This document shows, one piece after another, positions 53,434 to 62,844 of a DNA stretch of 64,000 nt (position 1 is the stretch's first letter; each line of letters starts with the position of its first letter). The position numbers were made by a program, and so were the translations under genes. Source of the DNA: Aequoribacter sp049615385 (lineage in GTDB: Bacteria; Pseudomonadota; Gammaproteobacteria; Pseudomonadales; Halieaceae); the NCBI RefSeq assembly GCF_049615385.1, contig NZ_JBMZFL010000002.1. One strand, given 5' to 3'. The notes under the pieces were generated by a model. It was not told where the DNA came from, made no database searches, and saw only the letters and a list, made by a program, of their open reading frames with translations.

Positions 53434-53856
53434 TTAGCGGGTTTTTTGTCGAATTTTTTGCAGCGTTCGTAGCTGTGCCGCCGCTTCCGCCAAGCGCGCA
53501 GACGCACGTCCATAATCAAAGTCTGACGATCGGTTTTCTAGAGCATCAGCCGCATCCTTGCGGGCTTGCTCCGCCGCCGCGGCATCCATATCCTCTGCGC
53601 GAAGCGCTGTATCGGCCAAAATAGACACGATGCCTGGCTGCACTTCAAGATACCCGCCAGATACGTAAAATATCTCTTCCTCACCGTTTTGCTTGATGAC
53701 GCGAACAGGCCCTGGAATAAGTGATGTAAGTAAGGGTGCATGACCATACCCTACACCAAGCTCACCAAGGGCGCCGGTAGCGACAAGCATTTCAACTAAG
53801 CCAGAGTATATCTCTTGCTCTGCACTGACGATGTCACAATGTATTGTCATGGCCAT
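53434..53856 (-). CDS. atpC: ATP synthase F1 subunit epsilon
   Basis: Central-stalk subunit, 140 residues, which inhibits ATP hydrolysis through its C-terminal helices. The beta-sandwich domain shows CDIVSAEQEIYSGLVEMLVA and GELGVGYGHAPLLTSLIPGP, and the helical end has AARAEDMDAAAAEQARKD-like Ala/Glu-rich residues. It is the last gene of the operon, 26 bases after atpD. The second ATG (53850) is also possible. Confidence 0.96.
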   Translation of the reverse strand: MAMTIHCDIVSAEQEIYSGLVEMLVATGALGELGVGYGHAPLLTSLIPGPVRVIKQNGEEEIFYVSGGYLEVQPGIVSILADTALRAEDMDAAAAEQARKDAADALENRSSDFDYGRASARLAEAAAQLRTLQKIRQKTR

Positions 53857-53882
53857 ACGTGATGTCCTTACCTTTCGTCAAT

Positions 53883-55280
53883 TTACAGCTTTGCGGCTTT
53901 CTCAACGGCTTCTTCAATGGTGCCAACCATATAGAAGGCCTGCTCAGGCAAGTGGTCATACTCACCGGATAAAATCGCAGAGAACCCAGCAATAGTGTCC
54001 TTCAGAGAGACGTATTTGCCCGGCGCGCCCGTGAATACCTCAGCGACGTGGAACGGCTGTGATAAGAAACGCTCTATCTTACGTGCGCGGTCTACGGTTT
54101 GTTTATCTTCTTCAGATAATTCATCCATACCGAGGATGGCGATGATATCTTTTAGTTCTTTATAACGCTGCAGGACGGTTTGGACTCCGCGGGCCGTTTG
54201 ATAATGCTCTTGACCGACCAACAGCGGGTCTAACTGGCGAGACGTTGAATCCAGCGGATCTACCGCTGGGTAAATACCCTTCGCTGCAATATCTCGGCTT
54301 AGTACAACCGTTGAATCTAAGTGAGCAAACGTTGTAGCTGGCGATGGATCCGTCAAGTCATCCGCGGGCACGTATACCGCCTGAATCGAGGTGATAGAAC
54401 CCACACGTGTTGACGTGATCCGTTCTTGCAGCACACCCATTTCTTCGGCCAGTGTAGGCTGGTAACCTACTGCTGAAGGCATACGGCCCAACAGTGCCGA
54501 CACCTCGGTTCCTGCCAGTGTGTAACGATAAATATTATCCACGAACAATAATACGTCACGGCCTTCATCACGGAACTTCTCTGCCATGGTCAAGCCAGTC
54601 AATGCAACGCGCAAGCGGTTTCCTGGCGGCTCATTCATCTGGCCGTAAACCATTGCTACTTTAGAATTGGTGAAGTTTTCGACGTCTACAACTTTTGATT
54701 CCTGCATTTCGTAGTAGAAGTCGTTACCCTCACGAGTACGCTCGCCTACACCAGCAAATACAGACAAACCTGAGTGCTCGGTCGCGATGTTGTTAATCAA
54801 CTCCATCATGTTTACGGTTTTGCCTACGCCGGCGCCGCCGAACAGACCTACCTTACCACCTTTTGCAAAGGGGCAAACCAAGTCGATAACTTTAATACCG
54901 GTTTCTAACAACTCTTCGCTAGCGGCCAGTTCTTCATAAGTTGGCGCTTTGCGGTGAATAGAAGCGCGCTCTTCTTCGCCGATAGGGCCCTTCTCATCAA
55001 TGGGGTTACCCAAAACGTCCATGATTCGACCCAAAGTGGCGATCCCCACTGGAACCTGAATCGGTGCCTTGGTATTGGTTACAGGCAATCCGCGGCTTAC
55101 ACCCTCAGAAGAACCCATCGCAATCGCGCGAACAACGCCATCGCCTAGTTGTTGCTGAACCTCAAGAGTTAAGCCTTTCTCTTCAACCAACAAGGCATCA
55201 TAGACCTGTGGCACTTCATCACGGGGGAACTCAACGTCAATTACCGCGCCGATGATTTGAACAATGCGTCCGCTGCTCAT
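53883..55280 (-). CDS. atpD: ATP synthase F1 subunit beta
   Basis: Catalytic subunit, 465 residues. The P-loop is FGGAGVGKTVNMMELI, the catalytic Glu lies in VGERTREGNDFYYE, the Walker B region is DVLLFVDNIYRYT, and ALLGRMPSAVGYQPTL is the conserved signature. The usual FIDNIFRFT reads FVDNIYRYT here, a conservative change. Spacing is 61 bases after atpG. Confidence 0.98.
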   Translation of the reverse strand: MSSGRIVQIIGAVIDVEFPRDEVPQVYDALLVEEKGLTLEVQQQLGDGVVRAIAMGSSEGVSRGLPVTNTKAPIQVPVGIATLGRIMDVLGNPIDEKGPIGEEERASIHRKAPTYEELAASEELLETGIKVIDLVCPFAKGGKVGLFGGAGVGKTVNMMELINNIATEHSGLSVFAGVGERTREGNDFYYEMQESKVVDVENFTNSKVAMVYGQMNEPPGNRLRVALTGLTMAEKFRDEGRDVLLFVDNIYRYTLAGTEVSALLGRMPSAVGYQPTLAEEMGVLQERITSTRVGSITSIQAVYVPADDLTDPSPATTFAHLDSTVVLSRDIAAKGIYPAVDPLDSTSRQLDPLLVGQEHYQTARGVQTVLQRYKELKDIIAILGMDELSEEDKQTVDRARKIERFLSQPFHVAEVFTGAPGKYVSLKDTIAGFSAILSGEYDHLPEQAFYMVGTIEEAVEKAAKL

Positions 55281-55341
55281 GTTCGGATCCTCTATTTACT
55301 CTTACTTAGCGCAATGATTGCGCACCAATTTCTTACAGCAC

Positions 55342-56205
55342 TTAGCTAATCGCCGCCGCGCCGCCCACAATTTCAGAAAGTTCTTGCGTAATAGCCGCTT
55401 GTCGAGCTTTGTTGTAGACCAACTGAAGCTCATCGATAATTTCACCCGCATTATCCGATGCATTTTTCATCGCTAGCATTCTCGCGGCCTGCTCACACGC
55501 GGCGTTTTCAACGACCGCTTGATACACCTGAGACTCAATATATCGAGCCATTAATGACTCGAGTAGTTCTTCCGCGTTTGGCTCGTACAAATAATCCCAA
55601 GGGTATTTGACCTCCATGGTTTCATCTGCCTCGATGGGTAATACCTGACGAACTGTCGGAGCCTGAGTCATGGTATTTACAAAGTCATTAGACACGATGT
55701 AAATCTTGTCTAGCGTGCCCTGTTCGAAGGCATCTAGCATGATTTTCACGCTGCCGATCAAATCTGCTAGTGCTGGCGATTCTCCAACATCTCGGGTAGC
55801 TGCTACCACGTTGCCACCAAAGCTGTTAAAGAAGCTGGCCGCCTTAGCACCTATCAGGCACAGGTCTACGCCAATACCTTGATCCGCCCACTGCTTCATG
55901 GAGGCAACAGTGGTTTTGAACAAATTAATATTCAAACCACCGCACAAACCGCGGTCAGTTGACACAACGATGTAACCAACACGCTTCACATCACGCTCAT
56001 CCATGTAGCTGTGACGGTACTCAGGAGTAGCGTTTGCCAAGTGGCCGATCACTGCACGAATTCGAGCCGCGTATGGTTTACCCAGCTGCATGCGGTCTTG
56101 GGCGCGGCGCATTTTGCTCGCCGCAACCATTTCCATCGCCGACGTAATTTTTTGCGTACTTCGGATACTGTTTATCTGTGTCCGAATCTCTTTACCGACA
56201 GCCAT
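55342..56205 (-). CDS. atpG: ATP synthase F1 subunit gamma
   Basis: Rotor shaft subunit, 287 residues. The N-terminal coiled coil starts AVGKEIRTQINSIRSTQKIT with SAMEMVAASKMRRAQ. The C-terminal helix has ESQVYQAVVENAACEQAARM and NKARQAAITQELSEIVGGAA, the family signature. It lies 17 bases after atpA. Confidence 0.98.
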   Translation of the reverse strand: MAVGKEIRTQINSIRSTQKITSAMEMVAASKMRRAQDRMQLGKPYAARIRAVIGHLANATPEYRHSYMDERDVKRVGYIVVSTDRGLCGGLNINLFKTTVASMKQWADQGIGVDLCLIGAKAASFFNSFGGNVVAATRDVGESPALADLIGSVKIMLDAFEQGTLDKIYIVSNDFVNTMTQAPTVRQVLPIEADETMEVKYPWDYLYEPNAEELLESLMARYIESQVYQAVVENAACEQAARMLAMKNASDNAGEIIDELQLVYNKARQAAITQELSEIVGGAAAIS

Positions 56206-56222
56206 CGATCAACCCCCGAACC

Positions 56223-57767
56223 TTACCAGGTTTGCGTTGTTTTGAAGGTTTCAATCGCGGCCTTGAAGGTGGCTTCGACATCACCATCATACTTGCCTGT
56301 CGCAACGATATCCGCCATGAGTTCACCGTGCTCTGCATGCATGTAGGCCAGAAGGGCGTCTTCAAAAGGTAATATCTGTGCAACCTCGACGTCTTTTAAA
56401 TAACCTTCGTTAGCTGCGTACAGCATGATACCCATTTCGGCGATCGAGCGAGGAGAGTACTGCTTCTGCTTCATAAGTTCGGTTACACGTTCACCGTGAT
56501 CAAGCTGTGCCTTAGTGGCATCATCCAGATCCGACGCAAACTGAGAAAAGGCCGCCAACTCGCGATACTGCGCCAAAGCTGTTCGAATACCGCCAGACAG
56601 CTTTTTCATGATCTTAGTTTGAGCTGCACCACCGACGCGAGATACCGAAATACCCGCGTTCATCGCAGGACGAACACCCGAATTAAACATATCAGTTTCT
56701 AAGAAGATCTGACCGTCGGTAATCGAAATAACGTTGGTTGGTACGAAAGCCGATACGTCACCCGCCTGTGTTTCGATAACGGGCAATGCAGTTAAAGAAC
56801 CTGTTCTGCCTTTGACCTCACCGTTAGTGCACTGCTCGACATAGTCTGCATTTACACGCGCGGCTCGCTCCAACAGACGTGAGTGCAAATAGAATACGTC
56901 ACCAGGATACGCTTCACGACCGGGCGGACGACGCAACAATAGTGAAATTTGACGATAGGCAATCGCCTGCTTGGTCAAATCGTCATAAATAATTAACGCG
57001 TCTTCACCTCGGTCACGGTAGTACTCACCCATAGTACAACCAGCGAAAGGCGCTAAGAACTGCATTGATGCTGGGTCTGACGCTGTCGCCGCAACCACAA
57101 TAGTGTGATCCATTGCGCCATGCTCTTCTAATTTACGCACAACCGCTGCAACCGAAGATGCTTTTTGGCCGATTGCGACATAAATACATTTAATGCCTGT
57201 ATTTTTTTGGTTGATGATCGCGTCGACAGCAATGGCGGTTTTACCAATCTGACGATCGCCAATAATCAATTCGCGCTGACCACGGCCGATTGGCACCATG
57301 GCGTCAATAGCCTTTAAGCCGATCTGTACTGGTTGGTCTACTGATTGCCGTGCAATTACGCCGGGCGCAACTTTTTCAATCGCGTCAGTCGCAGTGGCAG
57401 AAATTGGGCCTTTGCCGTCAATAGGATTACCTAACGCGTCGACCACACGACCCTGCAATTCTGGGCCTACGGGTACCTCCAGAATGCGTCCGGTACAACG
57501 GCAAGTTTGACCTTCAGCAAGTGACTTATAATCACCTAAAACTACGGCACCAACAGAATCGCGCTCTAGGTTAAGTGCCATACCATAGACACCCCCTTCG
57601 AACTCGATCATCTCACCATACATCACGTCTGTTAAGCCGTGAATACGGATAATACCGTCAGTTACCGATACAATCGTGCCCTCGTTGCGGGCTTCACTTG
57701 AGACATCTAATTGGTCAATACGCTGACGAATGATGTCGCTAATCTCTGATGGATTCAGCTGCTGCAT
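56223..57767 (-). CDS. atpA: ATP synthase F1 subunit alpha
   Basis: Non-catalytic nucleotide-binding subunit, 514 residues. The P-loop is IGDRQIGKTAIAVDAIINQ, the Walker B-like stretch is ALIIYDDLTKQAIAYRQISL, and the signature is FVPTNVISITDGQIFLET. An N-terminal region (LNPSEISDIIRQRIDQLDV) contacts delta. It starts 16 bases after atpH. Confidence 0.98.
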   Translation of the reverse strand: MQQLNPSEISDIIRQRIDQLDVSSEARNEGTIVSVTDGIIRIHGLTDVMYGEMIEFEGGVYGMALNLERDSVGAVVLGDYKSLAEGQTCRCTGRILEVPVGPELQGRVVDALGNPIDGKGPISATATDAIEKVAPGVIARQSVDQPVQIGLKAIDAMVPIGRGQRELIIGDRQIGKTAIAVDAIINQKNTGIKCIYVAIGQKASSVAAVVRKLEEHGAMDHTIVVAATASDPASMQFLAPFAGCTMGEYYRDRGEDALIIYDDLTKQAIAYRQISLLLRRPPGREAYPGDVFYLHSRLLERAARVNADYVEQCTNGEVKGRTGSLTALPVIETQAGDVSAFVPTNVISITDGQIFLETDMFNSGVRPAMNAGISVSRVGGAAQTKIMKKLSGGIRTALAQYRELAAFSQFASDLDDATKAQLDHGERVTELMKQKQYSPRSIAEMGIMLYAANEGYLKDVEVAQILPFEDALLAYMHAEHGELMADIVATGKYDGDVEATFKAAIETFKTTQTW

Positions 57768-57783
57768 GCTCGGTTCCTCAATC

Positions 57784-58317
57784 CTACGAATTCATTGCTT
57801 CGGCCAGTTTATTCAAACGGCCTCGCACCGAACCATCAATCACAAGATCGCCGGCTCGAATAACCACACCACCAATAAGGGTCTTATCGGTTCGAGTGTG
57901 AACATTTATTTGTTTATCTAGCTTACCTTTCAATACTGCTACCAGCTTTTGCGTTTGGTCATCGCTTAAGTCATACGCAGAAACAACCTCTACGTCGACT
58001 GAGGCTTCAAGATTTGCCTTAAGTTTTTGGAACAAAACACTGATTGATGGCAGCAGTGCCAATCGACGATTGTCAGCCAACACAGCGAGGAAGTTAGCAA
58101 ACCCTGTGTCCTCAACGCCGGTTACATCTTTCAACGTAGCTGCTAAGCTCTCTGGTGTTTTTGATGGATCGGCTAGAACTTGCGCTATTTTAGGGTGAAC
58201 GACAACCCCTGACGCTGCTCGTAGCTGATCAGCCCAAAAACCGACCTGCGATTGGCTTTGCGCATAGGCAAAAGCCGCTTTCGCGTAAGGTCGAGCTAGG
58301 GTGGTCGTTTCAGCCAT
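57784..58317 (-). CDS. atpH: ATP synthase F1 subunit delta
   Basis: Peripheral-stalk subunit joining F1 to the b subunits, 177 residues. The N-terminal six-helix domain begins TLARPYAKAAFAYAQSQSQV, and the C-terminal part contains RTDKTLIGGVVIRAGDLVID followed by SVRGRLNKLAEAM, the OSCP signature. It follows atpF with a 2-base gap. Confidence 0.97.
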   Translation of the reverse strand: MAETTTLARPYAKAAFAYAQSQSQVGFWADQLRAASGVVVHPKIAQVLADPSKTPESLAATLKDVTGVEDTGFANFLAVLADNRRLALLPSISVLFQKLKANLEASVDVEVVSAYDLSDDQTQKLVAVLKGKLDKQINVHTRTDKTLIGGVVIRAGDLVIDGSVRGRLNKLAEAMNS

Positions 58318-58319
58318 TG

Positions 58320-58793
58320 TTAGTGCAACTCCACGGTCAAGTTATTGACTAACTGTTCGTGAGCCGATTGATCGACTGCGGCACCAAGAACTTTTTCCGC
58401 ACCCATGAACGTTAAGGCAGCGATTTCTGAGCGTAGCTCTGATCGCACGCGGTTTTTCTCTTGTTCGATTTCAGCCAATGCGGATGCTTTCACCTTGTCG
58501 GCTTCTGCAACAGCGGCAACACGCGCTTCTTCTACAAGTGCATTTGCGCGTTTATTAGCAGCATCGATAATCGCGGCCGCTTGTGCTTTTGCTTCCGACA
58601 TTTGCTCAACGGCTCGTTTTTGAGCTAGTTCAAGATCGTGGCTCGCACGATCAGCCGCCGCTAAGCCGTCGGCTATTTTTGCAGCTCGCTCTTGCATAGC
58701 CGCAACAATAGGAGGCCAAACAGATTTCATACAGAAGGCAACAAAGATCACAAAGGCGATCATTTGGCCTATCAAAGTAAGGTTAATATTCAT
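58320..58793 (-). CDS. atpF: ATP synthase Fo subunit b
   Basis: Peripheral-stalk subunit, 157 residues. One N-terminal membrane helix (INLTLIGQMIAFVIFVAFCM) is followed by PPIVAAMQERAAKIADGLAA and a long Ala/Glu/Lys-rich coiled coil to the C-terminus. It lies 65 bases after atpE. Confidence 0.97.
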   Translation of the reverse strand: MNINLTLIGQMIAFVIFVAFCMKSVWPPIVAAMQERAAKIADGLAAADRASHDLELAQKRAVEQMSEAKAQAAAIIDAANKRANALVEEARVAAVAEADKVKASALAEIEQEKNRVRSELRSEIAALTFMGAEKVLGAAVDQSAHEQLVNNLTVELH

Positions 58794-58858
58794 TCTTGCT
58801 CCTCATAACGGAGGAGCACACGATGGTGTGCTCCAAGGTACTCTTAGGGGACCAGAAA

Positions 58859-59089
58859 TTAACCAGCTGCTACTACGAAGATCAGGTACATAGCCATACC
58901 AACACCAATAATTGGAATAGCGTCTACCAGGCCCGCTCCTAAGAAGAAGGTAACCTGCAGTTTGGGTGCCAATTCAGGCTGACGTGCAGAACCTTCAAGC
59001 AATTTACCACCCAAAAGACCGATGCCGATTGCTGCACCGAAGCCTCCAAGGCCAATCATAATCGCGGCTGCTATGTAAATGAGTTCCAT
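58859..59089 (-). CDS. atpE: ATP synthase Fo subunit c
   Basis: Ring-forming proteolipid, 76 residues, two hydrophobic helices joined by the polar loop EGSARQPEL. The ion-carrying acid is Asp56 in GAGLVDAIPIIGVG. The residues typical of Na+-binding rings (a Gln in helix 1 and Glu-Ser/Thr in helix 2) are not present, so proton coupling is expected. A GGAG ribosome binding site precedes the ATG. Confidence 0.98.
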   Translation of the reverse strand: MELIYIAAAIMIGLGGFGAAIGIGLLGGKLLEGSARQPELAPKLQVTFFLGAGLVDAIPIIGVGMAMYLIFVVAAG

Positions 59090-59124
59090 GGTTTTCTCCT
59101 AGGGTTGTTTTAAAGGTCAAACTT

Positions 59125-60003
59125 TTAGTGATCTTCGTGCGCCATGCTCAGGTACACAATTGTGAGCACCATGAAAATGAACGCCTGAAGGGTAATAACA
59201 AGAATGTGGAAAATGGCCCAACCGATTTGCAGTAATGCTGCCGGTAACATCCACATCCATCCAACGCCAAATAAACCAGCAATTAGAATAAAAACGATCT
59301 CGCCCGCGTACATATTCCCAAATAGACGAAGTCCAAGAGAGAATGGCTTCGCAAGCAGCCCGATAATTTCCATAAACAAGTTCAGAGGGATGAACGCCGG
59401 ATGATTAAAGGGCGTTAGTGATAGCTCTTTCACGAACCCAAAACCCTTTACTTTAATGGAGTAATAAAGCATCAGTACAAATACACCGATCGCCATACCC
59501 ATTGTAATATTTGGGTCTGTTGATGGGACGATTTTTTGGTATTCAACACCCGCCATCATAAACAAATGCGGAATGATATCGACTGGGATGATATCCATAA
59601 GGTTCATCAGAAATACCCAGCAAAAAATAGTCAACGACAATGGGGCGATTAGTGGATTTCTGCCGTGAAAAGTATCTTTTACTGTTCCCTCAACAAATTC
59701 CACAATCATTTCTGCAAAATTAACCAGATTTGTGGGAACACCAGCCGTTGCTTGCCTGGCAACTTTAGCGAACAACCAACAGAAAATAGCGCCTAGACCA
59801 ATAGACCATGCTAGCGAGTCAACGTGAATAGCATTGAAACCCATTGCAGAGATTTCGTCGGCACCATGGGCTATGGTCCATTGACCACCTTCGCTTACAA
59901 CGGAGCCATCATAACGTACGGTACCCTCTGGTAACTTGCCATAGGTTAAGTTTGTTAAATGGTGGACGATGTATTCAGAAATGGTTTGTGACTCACCTGA
60001 CAT
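59125..60003 (-). CDS. atpB: ATP synthase Fo subunit a
   Basis: Proton-channel stator, 292 residues from the chosen start, with about five or six membrane helices. The essential Arg is in KPFSLGLRLFGNMYAGEI. Other landmarks are VGVPTNLVN-type TAGVPTNLVNFAEMIVEFVE and NLMDIIPVDIIPHLF. The frame is open to 60051, which would overlap atpI by 31 bases. The ATG at 60003 (MSGESQTISEYIVHHL) matches family N-termini and leaves a 17-base gap. Confidence 0.97.
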   Translation of the reverse strand: MSGESQTISEYIVHHLTNLTYGKLPEGTVRYDGSVVSEGGQWTIAHGADEISAMGFNAIHVDSLAWSIGLGAIFCWLFAKVARQATAGVPTNLVNFAEMIVEFVEGTVKDTFHGRNPLIAPLSLTIFCWVFLMNLMDIIPVDIIPHLFMMAGVEYQKIVPSTDPNITMGMAIGVFVLMLYYSIKVKGFGFVKELSLTPFNHPAFIPLNLFMEIIGLLAKPFSLGLRLFGNMYAGEIVFILIAGLFGVGWMWMLPAALLQIGWAIFHILVITLQAFIFMVLTIVYLSMAHEDH

Positions 60004-60020
60004 GTCTGGTTCCCACTGCG

Positions 60021-60404
60021 TCAACGTTTTCGGGTCAACATGGCGACCCAACTATTTCCCGCTGTAATGAGTACGGTTTGCGCAATAAAGCCAGCGAAAA
60101 CCGCCTCAGCTTTAATATTGGGTATATTGAACACCCAAGCAAACCCTACTGCACACAACCCTATCTTAACCCAAGCCGCCATTATAGCGGCTTGCGGTTG
60201 AACCTTCCCTTGTTGCAGCCGAAAGGTTCTTGCAACTGCCCATGCGTGCGGCACAGATGCAACGACTAACCCATATACCAGGGATAGTGTTTGATTATCG
60301 GTCAACCAAAGTGACAACCCTGCGATTAACACACCAGCAATGAGCGATATGCAAAAAAAAGTTCGCCACATGAGCGAACGGTACTGCTTTGCACTTAACT
60401 TCAT
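60021..60404 (-). CDS. atpI: ATP synthase subunit I
   Basis: Small membrane protein thought to help c-ring assembly or Mg2+ supply, 127 residues with four hydrophobic segments. It is identified by position at the head of the atp operon and by features such as KLSAKQYRSLMWRTFFCISL and VYGLVVASVPHAWAVARTFR. The ATG at 60404 has a GAGGGTGG ribosome binding site and is preferred over an upstream ATG at 60431, which lies close to the promoter. Confidence 0.9.
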   Translation of the reverse strand: MKLSAKQYRSLMWRTFFCISLIAGVLIAGLSLWLTDNQTLSLVYGLVVASVPHAWAVARTFRLQQGKVQPQAAIMAAWVKIGLCAVGFAWVFNIPNIKAEAVFAGFIAQTVLITAGNSWVAMLTRKR

Positions 60405-60443
60405 TACCACCCTCAGTTGGCAGGGCCGCATGTAAGCGGGCGC

Positions 60444-60472
60444 ATTATAGATATTAAGCCCTTAAGGTTCAA
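60444..60472 (-). promoter_or_regulatory. sigma70-type promoter of the atp operon
   Basis: On the minus strand, TTGAAC (60472-60467) and a perfect TATAAT (60449-60444) are separated by exactly 17 bases. The -10 ends about 40 bases upstream of the atpI start, giving a short leader that contains the GAGGGTGG ribosome binding site. It also lies in the only gap between parB and atpI. Confidence 0.85.
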
Positions 60473-60517
60473 CTCAAAGGCTTCGATAATTGGGATTATT
60501 CACCAGACAAATTCCAC

Positions 60518-61405
60518 TTACTTAATATGAGCGAGTATTCCGTCTAACTCGTCGAGAGAATTGTAGGCTAAAACTAACTTTCCTTTGCCCTTACGTCCAT
60601 GTTGTATTTGGACTTTAGCACCAAGCTTAGAGGCCAGCTCGGTCTCTAAAGCTTTAATGTTTGGGTCTTTCGGCAGTTTAGCGCTGTCGTTTTGATCGCC
60701 TTCGAGTAAACGCGATACGTACGCCTCGGTTTCACGAACGGTTAAACCCTTAGCAACAACCCAACGAGCCGCCGCGGCCTGTTGATCTTGAGGTAAACCT
60801 AACAGGGCCTTGGCATGCCCCATTTCGATATCCCCGCGCTCAAGAAGCACCTGCGTTTCTTTGGGCAGAGACATTAAACGTAAGAAGTTAGCAACTGTGG
60901 AACGGGATTTTCCTACAGCAGTCGCAATTTCTTGCTGAGTCAATTCAAATTCGGTCTGTAAGCGGTGCAGGGCGATGGCTTCTTCCATCGCATTTAAATC
61001 TTCGCGCTGAATGTTTTCAATTAGCGCCATCGCTAACGCGGTTTCATCACTTAATTCGCGCACTAGAGCTGGAATAGTATCTAGACCTGCCAGCTGTGTA
61101 GCTCGCCAGCGACGCTCACCAGCAATAATCTCATATTTTTGCGGTCCGATTTCTCTGACAATAATGGGCTGCATGACGCCTTGGGCTTTGATGCTTTCGG
61201 CTAGCTCCTCTAGAGCCTCCGGTTCAATATCTCGTCTTGGCTGATATTGCCCGCGCTGTATACGTTCCACCGGTAATTTTTTTAACGTAGCGTAACCACT
61301 TAGCGCTTGAGCAGCTTCTGTACTATCGGCTGATGTGGTTTCGTTGTTCGCTTCGCGCAGCAACGCATTTAAACCTCGACCTAAGCCTCTTTTTTTTGCT
61401 GACAT
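60518..61405 (-). CDS. parB: chromosome partitioning protein ParB
   Basis: CTP-dependent DNA clamp that loads at parS sites near the origin, 295 residues. The N-terminal KKRGLGRGLNALL contacts ParA. The ParB box contains QYQPRRDIEPEALEELAESI and EIIAGERRWRATQLAG, and the helix-turn-helix is TQQEIATAVGKSRSTVANFL. It begins 5 bases after the parA stop. I found no parS-like TGTTTCACGTGAAACA palindrome in the window. Confidence 0.97.
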   Translation of the reverse strand: MSAKKRGLGRGLNALLREANNETTSADSTEAAQALSGYATLKKLPVERIQRGQYQPRRDIEPEALEELAESIKAQGVMQPIIVREIGPQKYEIIAGERRWRATQLAGLDTIPALVRELSDETALAMALIENIQREDLNAMEEAIALHRLQTEFELTQQEIATAVGKSRSTVANFLRLMSLPKETQVLLERGDIEMGHAKALLGLPQDQQAAAARWVVAKGLTVRETEAYVSRLLEGDQNDSAKLPKDPNIKALETELASKLGAKVQIQHGRKGKGKLVLAYNSLDELDGILAHIK

Positions 61406-61410
61406 ACTTA

Positions 61411-62187
61411 TTACCTATTTGCTGTACTTTGGCGACGCACTAATTCTGCAGCGAGAGCCAAATAGGCTTTCGCACCCGCTGATTGTTTATCGTAATGCAT
61501 CGCGGGTAAGCCATGACTGGGTGCCTCAGCCAAACGGACATTTCTAGGTACGACCGTACGAAACACTTTAGGCCCAAAGTGCTCATGTAGCTGGTTTGAT
61601 ACATCATTGGTCAGACTTGTCCTAGGGTCGAACATCGTGCGCAAGATGCCAACAATATCTAATGTTGGGTTCAAATGCTCCTTCACCCCTTCAATGGTTT
61701 CTAGTAGATCCGACAGTCCTTCTAAAGCGAAATATTCACACTGCATTGCTATGATGATGCCGTTAGCGGCTACCAACCCATTGACCGTCAACATAGTCAG
61801 CGTCGGCGGACAATCAATTAAAATGTAATCGTATTGGTCTTGTGTTTTTTGCAAGCTTTTACGCAGACGAGAGTCTCGACCTATCTCTCCCATCAATTTT
61901 ACGTCGGCCTCTGTTAAATCGCTGTTTGCGGGTAGGACATCGAACCGAGCGACCTCGGATCTTGCGATAGCTTTCGTAATCTCAACGCGATTTAACAACA
62001 CATCGCAAACTGTTAAGTCGATTTCGTGTTTATTGACGCCAGACCCCATGGTGGCATTGCCTTGTGGATCCAGATCGATCAATAAGACGCGGCGCTTCAT
62101 GGCTGCTAAAGACGCCGCTAGATTCACGCAAGTCGTCGTTTTACCAACACCACCTTTCTGGTTTGCAATAGCGATAATCTGTGGCAC
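61411..62187 (-). CDS. parA: chromosome partitioning ATPase ParA
   Basis: Walker-type ATPase driving origin segregation with ParB, 258 residues. The deviant Walker A is ANQKGGVGKTTTCVNLAASL, Walker A' is LLIDLDPQGNATMGSGV, and Walker B is YDYILIDCPPTLTMLTVNGL. Its start is directly adjacent to the rsmG stop, so the two are coupled. Confidence 0.98.
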   Translation of the reverse strand: MPQIIAIANQKGGVGKTTTCVNLAASLAAMKRRVLLIDLDPQGNATMGSGVNKHEIDLTVCDVLLNRVEITKAIARSEVARFDVLPANSDLTEADVKLMGEIGRDSRLRKSLQKTQDQYDYILIDCPPTLTMLTVNGLVAANGIIIAMQCEYFALEGLSDLLETIEGVKEHLNPTLDIVGILRTMFDPRTSLTNDVSNQLHEHFGPKVFRTVVPRNVRLAEAPSHGLPAMHYDKQSAGAKAYLALAAELVRRQSTANR

Positions 62188-62844
62188 TTAGTTAACCTTT
62201 TGTGTCGACGGCGCAGTAGCAGTAATCAAGTGCCGTTCTTCAGATAGATAGGGCACCGATAATGGAGTCACGCTATTAATATCGCACAGCGAGGAAGCTT
62301 CGGCTAGTTCTGACTCGGGATACCGCCCTTTCATGGCGTAAATCTGACCACCCGGTACTAATCGAGGTAGTGCCAAAGTGACAAAATCACTAAACGATGA
62401 AAAAGCGCGCGAAATGACGATATCAAAGGTAGTACTCAGATCTGCTGTGTCAGCTCGGGCATGAAACACATGAAAATTAGGCAATTTTAATTCGTAACCA
62501 ACCTGCTGCATAAAACGCGTTTTTTTTATGTTGCTATCTAAGCCGCTGACCTGCATACCAGGATACACTATAGCAAGTATCACGCTAGGCAATCCGGCTC
62601 CCGCACCAATATCAAGCAAATTGGTCGCTGCCCCACAAAAAGGGGCAACACTCAGAGAGTCTAGGATGTGCTTTACCAGCATTTCATCTATGTCGCGTAT
62701 CGCGGTTAAATTATACGCTTTGTTCCATTTCTGAAGTAACGACAAATAAACCAGTAGTTGTGCTTGCTGCTGCGCGCTCAAAGCCAGCTGCAATTGATCT
62801 AGGCCTTGTTGCAGTCGCAGCGCGAGCTCGGATTCACTAGGCAC
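62188..62844 (-). CDS. rsmG: 16S rRNA (guanine527-N7)-methyltransferase
   Basis: SAM-dependent methyltransferase modifying G527 of 16S rRNA, 218 residues. The SAM motif is NLLDIGAGAGLPSVILAIVY, the N-terminal part has LLQKWNKAYNLTAIRDIDEM followed by HILDSLSV, and VISRAFSSFSDFVTLA is conserved. It overlaps the end of mnmG by 8 bases, the usual mnmG-rsmG arrangement. Confidence 0.97.
   Translation of the reverse strand: MPSESELALRLQQGLDQLQLALSAQQQAQLLVYLSLLQKWNKAYNLTAIRDIDEMLVKHILDSLSVAPFCGAATNLLDIGAGAGLPSVILAIVYPGMQVSGLDSNIKKTRFMQQVGYELKLPNFHVFHARADTADLSTTFDIVISRAFSSFSDFVTLALPRLVPGGQIYAMKGRYPESELAEASSLCDINSVTPLSVPYLSEERHLITATAPSTQKVN

Noticed and set aside
53316..53434. A glmS-type ribozyme or riboswitch near the glmU-glmS operon
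   Set aside because: The spacer is only about 120 bases and already holds a terminator and a short dyad; the glmS ribozyme core is not visible, and it is a Gram-positive feature placed before glmS, where here there are only 8 bases.
60405..62844. parS centromere sites near parAB
   Set aside because: No sequence close to TGTTTCACGTGAAACA was found; a GGTTTCACGAACGG stretch inside parB is not a palindrome.
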